From positions 20,675,920-20,739,919 of the forward strand of contig LS997562.1 in NCBI GenBank assembly GCA_000469685.2: a stretch of 64,000 bases of DNA, read 5' to 3'. The notes beneath the pieces are model-generated. The model did not search any database, was not told where the DNA came from, and worked only from the letters and a program-made list of their open reading frames with translations. Made by a program: the position numbers and the translations under genes. Source of the DNA: Haemonchus contortus. Lineage: Eukaryota; Nematoda; Chromadorea; Rhabditida; Trichostrongylidae. Shown here piece by piece: positions 56,290 through 64,000 of the stretch; the stretch's first letter is position 1, and each line of letters begins with the position of its first letter.

Positions 56290-56440
56290 TGCCCTGAGCT
56301 TCAGGTGGAAGGAGCCCAGAAGTGGGTGAGCCAACTGAATATTCAACTCATATCCCATCCTAGCCCTTTTTTCTGCACGAGGTAATCATCTCACACCCCC
56401 CCCCCGCGGCACTCCTCCCGTCCGGAAGCTAGGTGAAAAC
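56290..56440. mobile_element. Second copy of the 18.2-kb MITE family, reversed
   Basis: GGAAGGAGCCCAGAAGTGGG, TGAGCCAACTGAATATTCAA, CCCATCCTAGC, TTTTTTCTGCACGA and ATCATCTCACACCCC align with the reverse complement of 18330-18420. A C-run follows. Confidence 0.65.
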
Positions 56441-57640
56441 TATATTCTTTCGCTTAAAACCGACTCGAAGCACAGGTATGGGGAGTTATTAATCCGTCTT
56501 CGCACTCAAACCCTCTCTGTTGAAAAAAGCCATGCCCTGTTCCCTCTCTTCAATTACATTTTCTTATTACTTTGTTAAAATGATGTCCATCGTAAGCCAG
56601 GCGTTTCACTGGTATGTACATAAACTAATACTAATTATCCATTCAAGAAGCTACGGTAAAAATATTCAAATGGTAAAATTGGTTATCTCTGGAAAGTTTT
56701 GTGGGCACTTACTATTTTTCTTCAAACAGAGTCTAAAGTAAGGACGACGTAAAACTTTCCTATAAAATGCCCCAAAACGGAAGTGAAAAACAGCATTTTC
56801 GGAATATTCCGCTTCACGAGTATGGAAAAGGAACAACTTCCGCGAAAACAAGCGAAAACATCGCCAAAGATTGGGGTTTCCAGAAATTCCGTTGATGAGA
56901 CTACAGTTTTTAAGTGAGGATTTTCTGAATCTGCTGGTACTAATGAGGAATTTTGGAGTTTTTTTGGGGACAATAATTTGGAAGCAGCGAGAAATCGAGA
57001 ACTTGTCGAGAAACTATCCGAGAAACCCGAATTCGGCTCTTCAACGATTTATCGACATCTCCAACCCGTTCTTAAGAAACTTTAATTCACTTTCATCGGA
57101 GCAACGCTCTATCCGAATACAGCAAAATTGACAGCATAAAAGACAAATGGGTTTTGCATAAAATGTAATATTCAGAAGCCGTCTGGTAAGCAATGCCTCA
57201 TCTTCCATCCTCACAGGACACTGCTTCATCAGACTGTCAATGAATAGCATGCAACTGAAAAATCGCCTTTACAAAAAAGACTCCTGTGGTTGTGGTTAAA
57301 GTGGTAGGATTTGTCAGTCGAAAGGAGCATTTTCGAAGAAGAGTCGTCAGAGATCGTTCGAGAACTTGTACTTGGGAGAAAGCTGATAAAGGATAGTGAT
57401 AGATGATAGGATGGGAGCATAGAAACTAATCACCGCAAATTCACCAGCTCAATAAATTAATAGTCTGAATTGAGAAAGCCTCACAAAAAACTGGGTGTAT
57501 GGGATAAAGAGCACTATTCCGGAGAACACAAGTTTGGATCGAGTCTCTTCCAGGACCGAAGTTTTGATCATAACTCGTCATCCTTGTGCGACTTTCGTAT
57601 CGTGTATTATAGTGAATTAACATCGCCCGACAAAAAATCA
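56441..57640. other. Unresolved, open frames on both strands
   Basis: Around 56935-57085 the plus strand encodes NNLEAARNRELVEKLSEKPE, then FGSSTIYRHLQPVLKKL and stop, which looks protein-like, but an in-frame TGA and no good acceptor precede it. The minus strand is open in parallel. Probably an exon, not resolved. Confidence 0.25.
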
Positions 57641-57647
57641 GGTCGAA

Positions 57648-57940
57648 ATAAATATAAAGCTTCTGGGAATCGATCAATCCTTTTCTAGGATGAGCCCCAC
57701 ATTCGACTTAAATTCAAAATCCTGGTGGCGTTTAATGCGTATGTGGCTCGTACAATGAGTTGTTGTGGGCGGCCAATGTACAAGACTGTGCTTTCATCCT
57801 CCTAGACGAGTCTGGTACAAATTAACTGGACCTAGAAGGATCAAAGGCTCCGTTGACCTAGACGAGTGCCAACCTGGGTTTCGATCTCCTGAACATGCGG
57901 GTGATAGTGCTCTACCTGGGGCTACACCTCTTCTGCCCAG
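57648..57940 (-). mobile_element. SINE, near full-length
   Basis: Reverse copy with GAATCGATCAATCC, GGGCGGCCAATGTACAAGAC, CCTAGACGAGTCTGGTAC and a diverged head (CTACACCTCTTCTGCCC). Confidence 0.8.
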
Positions 57941-58105
57941 AGTCATAGTGTAAGTCAGTCAGTAATATAAAAGAAGTAACTAAGATGTCAACGAAGTGTA
58001 TGGGACATTATAAAATAATATCTACTACTTCATTTTCTGTATTTAAGTATAAGTATAAGTATATGAAAGTAATAAAACTTGATACATAGCGATTTTTAGT
58101 TCTAC

Positions 58106-58302
58106 CAAGTAAAAGAACCGCACTGACTTGACAGAAATAGTGGCCTTCTTAGGTTTATTTTCGCCTTGTACAGCCTCTGCCCTAATAGGGTACACGAAAA
58201 CATCATGTACAACACGCACTTCCCTCGGGCTAGTGAGATCTGATCCAAGGAGTGTGCCGTCACCTTTAAAACCAGGCACCATTCCTGATCTTCCGTTCTT
58301 CA
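58106..58302 (-). CDS. Candidate internal exon, unknown
   Basis: The acceptor CTCCCGAACAG and donor TTG|gtagaa bound 65 open codons (phase 1 in, 0 out): KNGRSGMVPGFKGDGTLLGS, then DLTSPREVRVVHDVFVYPIR, then AEAVQGENKPKKATIS. The composition is very protein-like. The plus strand is also open for 113 codons from an ATG at 58128, a serious competing reading. No partner exon is seen. Confidence 0.3.
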
Positions 58303-58937
58303 CTGTTCGGGAGGTAGCCCCAGGTTTCCCCCATCGAAAAGCCTACGCTTTTGAATTTCATGGGTGTTCAGAAAGCGAAGGAATGCATTCACGAACAGCC
58401 ACAAAAACCGTAGCGCTATACTTTGTCGCCAATAAATTCTCAAACTTTAAGGCTCGTAAACAACAATAGGCCTCTTTCGAGCATTATATGGCTCGGCAAA
58501 AACAAGCAAGTTCTCCTTTTTATTACGCTGAAACGTCCTTCACAAAGGATAAGAACAGTAGTTTTATGTCTGCGAAACCTATTGTTAGGCTTTTCAATGG
58601 TTTTTGAAATGATGTCGTTGCTAGTAACTAGTTTGGAACACGTTTTCACCTTTATTGCAGTCGGTCTAGTAGACGGAAGGTCTAGATCCAATTTATGCTC
58701 GAATTCACTCGTGTAGGGGGAACCGAACCCTCGCCACTGCTAAGAAAGGCTGAACTATTAATCGATGGGAACAGTTTCCATAAGTCCTAAAAAGCCAGAG
58801 TTCGTTACGGTAGATCGATAGGACCGGTACAGTGGCAACAAATGTCAAAAAGATCGGATAATGGAAAATCAAGGATGGAAACTGCTGGATAAGACTGCAG
58901 CTTTTAGCACTCCACTTTTGAAAGAAGGTGTTCTAAA

Positions 58938-59880
58938 GGTGGATAAAGTCTTTGGTGCCAATTGACCCTAGTCTGGGATGCGCCCCACCTTCTACTCTCG
59001 ATTGAAATTGTAGTTGTGTTTTGAAAGCGTCGTATGTGACCCACATAATGACATACAGTGGCTGGCTGAAGTACAAGTGTCTGTCGTCCCAGAGGGTTTT
59101 AGCATCGATTAAAGGCACCGTTCACGACAATTTTGGGTAATCCAGATTATGATGAAAATGGAAGACAAGATCGAAACTAGTGCGACTGAGGTGAAGAAAC
59201 TGCGTGCATAGGTGTTTCCAAAGTGAAAAAAAATGCTTCGAAAAACCGGTAAAAAGGGGGTTGGACGAGAATGAAACAAGAAAAATGAAGAAGTTGGGGC
59301 GCCCGGACGAGCTAAACAAAGTGTTTCACTGCGCGTGTGTGGGTCCTGGTGCGAATAACAGGCAATGGTAATCCAAAATTCATACAATCATAAGCAAAAA
59401 TAAACAAAAAAACCCTATTAACAGCAGAAGATGCCCACCTTTTTCAGTCTCTAGGGATAGGAAATTAAATAAGGGATCGCGGCAGCAAAAAGAAAAACAG
59501 GGGAAAAAAGAATGGGAGAAAAACATTGCCTCATCACTCGGCGATTAGCTGATTGTGCGTAGGTCCTAGAACGAATAATAGCAATCTGTATTGTCTCGAC
59601 ACTCGTCTAACGTGACGCCGATCGAGGGGCGGGAACGCGAACTACGGCAACAACGGGGCTGCCACTATGCCCTGGACGTCGAGATTGGGGGAGTGAGAGG
59701 GTCCCTTCTACAACCCATGGGGGCCGCTGAGTATTAATAAGGTAAGAACCCAATAACTTTTTTATCGTGAACGGTGCCTTTGACCGACCCCGAGAGATGG
59801 AGGGTTTGCTTAGCGTGGGTGAGCGCGGTCCTTTATTCGACCCCAGTCCATTCTAATGTGATACTGGGCTACTTCCTTCT
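58938..59880 (-). mobile_element. SINE split by a MITE
   Basis: The 3' half (58938-59110: GGGATGCGCCCCACCTTC, GTGGCTGGCTGAAGTACAAG) ends within the body at ATCGATT, and the 5' half resumes at 59782 (GACCGACCCCGAGAGATGGA) exactly where the consensus continues. Confidence 0.75.
59111..59781. mobile_element. MITE inserted in a SINE
   Basis: 671 bp with ends AAAGGCACCGTTCACGA and its exact complement. It is the same family as 38525-39037. Minus-strand frames inside do not resemble a transposase. Confidence 0.8.
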
Positions 59881-60261
59881 TCAGCACGTCTTCCCAAAAC
59901 CGAAACGCTGGGTGGTAAAGTTGCTTTTTTCGACTGAATTGTTTGAAAACAAAGGATCACTGACAACTCATGAATCTGAAGAATGTCCATTGCTCTAACC
60001 AATTCACCCGTCAAATGTGATGTAACTAATTGGAAACGGATCTCAAACGAAAGGCGAAGGACGCCGTCATTAGAACGTGTTCAAAAAATAATGGCGAATC
60101 GAATCGTGTTGCAGATCGTAAATATTTATAGATGCACCGCTTAGAGAAAAAGTGGTTTCGTTATATAAGTACTTCACAGGAGCCCAACTATGTGGGAAGC
60201 TTATCAACTGGTACAATTTGCTGAGTAGTAGAAGCACCTAAATGCAAACCCAACCACCACT

Positions 60262-60470
60262 TCAACTCTTGAATCGACTCTTGCTTACCTGAGCAACAGT
60301 TCAATTGTGGGAGCCCAGTCAAAGCGTTGACAGACCTGTCTGTGGGAGGAATGCCTTTGATTTAGAGGAAAAGAGAAAAACGGTTAGACATTGTAATAGC
60401 CATATACGAACACAAATGCAAAGCGACTCGAAGTAACAGAAGTCAAAGGCTTGAAAAACATCGATTTCCT
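60262..60470 (+). repeat. Dispersed repeat A, copy 2
   Basis: Partner of 53462-53665, with ACTCTTGCTTACCTGAGCAA and ACAGTTCAATTGTGGGAGCC. It is abutted on the right by a reverse SINE. Confidence 0.8.
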
Positions 60471-60474
60471 ACCA

Positions 60475-60635
60475 GTCAGTGCTTCAACCTCCCACACAAG
60501 TCTGGTATCAAGTAACCAACCCTAGATGGATGGAAGGCGTAGTTGTCCGAGGAAGATAAAGGTCTGGGCTCGACCCTGTGACCATACGTGTATGAACTGC
60601 GTCACTTCCCACTACTCCACTTCCGCCTAATACTT
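60475..60635 (-). mobile_element. SINE 5' half
   Basis: Contains CCCACACAAGTCTGGTATC, CTGGGCTCGACCCTGTGACC and CACTACTCCACTTCCGCC; the 3' tail is absent. Confidence 0.7.
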
Positions 60636-61509
60636 CCATATAGAAGCAATACTTGCTTTTTACCCTCTTTACAACTTACAGCTAACCTTTCCCCTGAATT
60701 GGTTTCGTTTTTTTAAATAAAGACTACAGTAAATATCAGTCATTTGCCAAAACAAGGATGACCCATGGAGAGAACGTTTTCGAACGATTGGACGCCATCC
60801 TTCAGGTCCTCTGCAAGCACTAGCCGAAAAAATGTTGAAAGTTCGGAGAAGGCTCATGAAGTCTGGGAAGCGCAGTGGATAGGTATGAAATCCAATGAGG
60901 ACAGATTCTGGTCCCAGATTAGGACTGAGGCAGAAGCTTTACTTACATTAGTCAGCACCCCTAGCAACAAAGGCATTACGACTGGGCATTTGCATTAGCT
61001 GTCAACTGATCCGGACAAAAGATTCAAAGTGTATGTAGGAAGGGAGGAAAGTTGGTTTGAGTAGCCATTCGAATTAGTTTAACAAAAATACAAAATAAAC
61101 CTAAAGTGTGGTCGGTTGGGAGGAGCAGGCTCGAGAAACAAACTGTGGCCAACGTCAGAAACGATACGGTATGTGCGGAATTCTTAAATGAATTCAGTTG
61201 TTATGGGCGCAAGACGAGGATTTCTCTGAAAAACTTTTACGGGAGAGAAAATGACGATTGAAACGTAAAATGTCGAACGCGTAGCCGACAACAAAAACTG
61301 ACGACGACGACCTCGTTGTGGTGATGGCGGTGGCGGTGGCGGAGACGGGGGCGGTAATCTCGCGCGCATCTCATCACTGTCCGTTCGTCGTCGCGCTCCC
61401 TTACGGCTTACGCCACTCCACCGTTTGTCTTATCAGCGTGGAGATTAGGGTGATTAGCGGAAACGCGGAAATGATGGAATGTTCGTGAAAAAATTCTTCT
61501 TTTTTCGAG
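60636..61509. other. Intergenic, includes a GC-rich patch
   Basis: 61260-61400 is GC-rich with GGTGGCGGTGGCGG-type repeats, giving a Pro-rich minus frame and an Ala/Val-rich plus frame. It may be a first exon or promoter, but nothing decides. Confidence 0.25.
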
Positions 61510-61705
61510 CCTTCCTGCCTTGTGGGACCGATCAACTGGTACTGGACTAGTCTGGAAGGATAAAGCACTGAATTGTACATTGACTGTCCACCTCAATTCA
61601 ATGCGTACCCCCTTCCCCTCACCCCCCCCCCCCCCTCTTCCCTTCGCATCCAAATCGCCAGTACGATTCTAAAAGAAGTGGGAAGCAGGGCGCATCAGAA
61701 ATGTT
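61510..61705 (+). mobile_element. SINE, head missing, with C-run insertion
   Basis: GACCGATCAACTGGTACTGG, TAGTCTGGAAGGATAAAGCA and GCAGGGCGCATCAGAAATG are recognisable; a C-rich run of about 40 bp replaces part of the body. Confidence 0.65.
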
Positions 61706-61759
61706 GTCGTTGAAAATATTGTTCTCATCCTTATTATATTACGCTAATCAGTTAATAAG

Positions 61760-62145
61760 TATAAGAATACCAAAGGGCTCAGTTGAAATGATAAAAATGA
61801 GTAGCCATAAATGGAAAACATCAACGACATGGAAAGATTTCGTAGCAAAACTGGAAATCAGCTGGAAATTGACGGTCTTCTACAGTACGAAAACACTTTT
61901 CAACAGCAGTAGGGTAGATTGATCATAGGAGACACTTCAGGAATGTGTTACACAATGAATTACTAGCCAGTAAAACTATTGATAAGAACGGAGGAGCAAC
62001 TGCAACCGCTGAAACACCGTTCTTTTATTGGCGAAGATTGAAGACTAAACAGTGGAATCTTATGATACTTGTCCTTATGATGGAAGAGCGCAACGAAGGA
62101 AAGGAGCAGAGCCATCAAATTGATTCGAATTAATTCAATCCAAAT
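61760..62145 (+). repeat. Dispersed repeat B, copy 2
   Basis: Partner of 55560-55945, with GGAATGTGTTACACAATGAA, TAGCCAGTAAAACTA and TTGATAAG. Confidence 0.75.
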
Positions 62146-62780
62146 TAGGTGCTCCAAAAATCCATTTTCCAAAAAAGTATCGGAAAAAATTTGAACGGTG
62201 AAAGGTTCCACTACGTCGATTTATCTAGTTCTAAGAAGGTAAAAAAAAGAGTGACAAGGGTCCCATCCGAGGCTGAAGCTCTACCTATACGGTCGCCATT
62301 GTTGCGATAAGATCAAAGGTAAAATTATTTATAATTGATGAAAGAGGATGGTTACGAGGAGTTCTGGAATGTCATATGTTCTTCATGAGCCCCACTCCCT
62401 CCGTTAGAGACAACAATGACATCTGGTCTACATACAACATGCCCTCAAGCGGCCACCCATTGTAGGCGTCTACATTTCTATCTTTCCAGTAAAAAAAGGA
62501 AATCAATAAGATAGTTCTGGTGGGCTGGACCAGCATTCTTGTGAATGGACCTTGAATAGCATAAGCGGTGATTTGATTATCAACAAAAATTTCAAAATTT
62601 CATTTTGTTGGCTCAGCTGCAAGCCCCCATTGATTGCTTTCCAAGGCTCAAAAACTAGTAAGTTATGAGATACAAAGAGATGTAAAGATCGACTGATTTA
62701 TTACTCGAATTGCAGCCATGATCATGATAATTTTTCAAAATTGAAAATGTCTTGTGAGAAAAAATAAAGTTCTTTATGTC

Positions 62781-63192
62781 CTATAAGTGGTAGGGCCCTG
62801 TTAATGCTACCCCAATCTGGAAATCGAATCCATCTGGAGAAAACAAATCTAAATAGTCCTTTCATCGGAGAACTCAAGTGCTACCACTTACGCTGGGACA
62901 ATAAGTAGCATTCTCTTGCACATCTTGATGACTAAATTGATGAGCGTTTTGGAATCGTTTCAATATTTCCATCCCTTTTAGCTAAATTCATGGCACAACC
63001 TGTCCCAGCAGCGTCCTGTATGTCATCTTTATTACCAATGTATACCAATACCTGCATTGTCATCTCGCCGATGATCGATGTTCCCGAATAGACGCCGGTG
63101 ATGTCTTCATTTGTATCCGACTCGAGTATGTCAAATGGATCTTGCTTCAACAGGGCTCGTAGTGCTTCACCTTTTCCAGTTAGAGCTTTCAT
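62781..63192 (-). CDS. Three-exon gene, unknown small protein
   Basis: Exons 63192-63052 (from ATG; donor CAG|gtattg, phase 0), 62931-62892 (acceptor CATCAATTTAG, donor AGC|gtaagt, phase 1) and 62833-62781 (acceptor TTGTTTTCTCCAG, TAG stop). All signals are good and phases agree; 77 residues. The frame reads MKALTGKGEALRALLKQDPF, DILESDTNEDITGVYSGTSI, then SSRCARECYLLSQHGFDFQI. The last intron is 58 bp. A coding exon might precede the ATG, but an in-frame stop lies 45 bases upstream and the acceptor in between is weak. No family is recognised. Confidence 0.5.
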
Positions 63193-64000
63193 GAAGGAGT
63201 TGTGGAGTTTGTCCCTTTATTCCAGCCATGCTCCAAAAGGGCTGGATATCGCTAGATTCAACAGTCACACCCCCGTTTCAAGAGTTATTTCGAATGTTTT
63301 TGGACTATATAACCCAAATGCCTCACGGACTCAATAACAGAGAGGAAACTGGGGCATTCAGCTCAGTCAAGGGATATAAGTTCAAGTTTTCTCACTGCAA
63401 CTCAGGTGCCATTCCCGTGCACCCTAGTATCGTAAAGTTTTGTGCATTGTTCTCGCATAAAACTATTTAAATACGTTCCGACCATGGAAAGAATGTAAAC
63501 TGTTCATCCCGAAAAATACGGTCATACCAGTTAATTGAATTCCTCTCATTCCATTTATGCTCACTGGAACCTCATGAACACTGAAGTCAAATAAATATGC
63601 CGTTGAAAATTATAGACTCCGTCATAGAGACTCATTTTTAATTTTTTTTTCTCCCCTGCAGAACTTCTGCTATGACCAAATTTGTATTCAGAAACAAGAT
63701 GAAGAGCCTCAGAACCTAAGAGACTAGGAAAAATCGAAAGAAACAAGGAATTTGAGCGAGAGGCCAAGATGAGCTAATGCTGTTCTGATCTCATCATGTG
63801 TCAGCTGTTACCACTTAGAACATCCAAGCTCATGTGAAATATTCAATGAAAAACGGTGGCCGGGCCGGCAATCGAGATGACTGAAAGAACCAGGTTTTCA
63901 GACTACGTCGACGTAATTCTGAAACGATCTCCGTATATTTTCGGCTCAAAAAATGTTATATGATGACATTTCTTCGGCCTCTGATGAGCTCTCGTCATAG
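63193..64000. other. No feature supported
   Basis: AT-rich right edge. Presumed upstream flank of the 62.8-63.2 kb gene; no further exon seen. Confidence 0.3.

Overview
Organism: this is AT-rich eukaryotic nuclear DNA and looks like a nematode. The short phase-matched introns (about 47-80 bp), TTTCAG-type acceptors, acceptors sitting a few bases before an ATG (possible spliced-leader sites) and the dense tRNA-derived SINE family all point that way. My best guess is a strongylid such as a hookworm; that is inference. There are no bacterial operons, rRNA or CRISPR arrays. Most long ATG-initiated reading frames are noise. The real coding signal is short exons, mostly without an ATG, found by matching splice sites and phases on both strands.

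Anchor gene: about 3.1-16.1 kb, minus strand, holds the N-terminal phosphatase-like and C2 module of a tensin homolog in nine phase-consistent exons (about 300 codons). An HCx5R loop is visible and is rebuilt across an intron. Introns of this gene carry a 330-bp tandem repeat, a Tc1-like MITE, a pre-miRNA-like hairpin, a 300-bp palindromic element inserted in a SINE, several SINEs, and possible plus-strand exons. The SH2 and PTB half is not visible here; it would lie beyond the left edge.

Other loci: 1.67-2.4 kb (+, possibly DOMON-like), 23.4-23.8 kb (+), 24.6-24.9 kb (+), 27.45-27.99 kb (+, three exons), 29.1-29.45 kb (+), 30.06-30.6 kb (+), 32.5-34.5 kb (minus, four or five phase-matched exons), 40.96-41.7 kb (+), 43.6 kb (+, one-exon membrane microprotein with a possible trans-splice site), 48.6 kb (+), 50.7 kb (minus), 52.8-53.3 kb (minus, 185 open codons), 58.1 kb (minus) and 62.8-63.2 kb (minus, three exons). 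I could not assign most of these to a family.

Repeats dominate the rest. There are about 28 copies of one tRNA-derived SINE in both orientations, several interrupted by other elements. There is a decayed RTE-type reverse transcriptase tail at 17.6-18.2 kb and several MITE families. A 54-bp perfect inverted repeat at 38.2 kb encloses a hammerhead-ribozyme-like core. Two repeat blocks occur in the same order and orientation at 53-56 kb and 60-62 kb, suggesting an old local duplication. All gene models come from reading the sequence and are unconfirmed by transcripts or searches.
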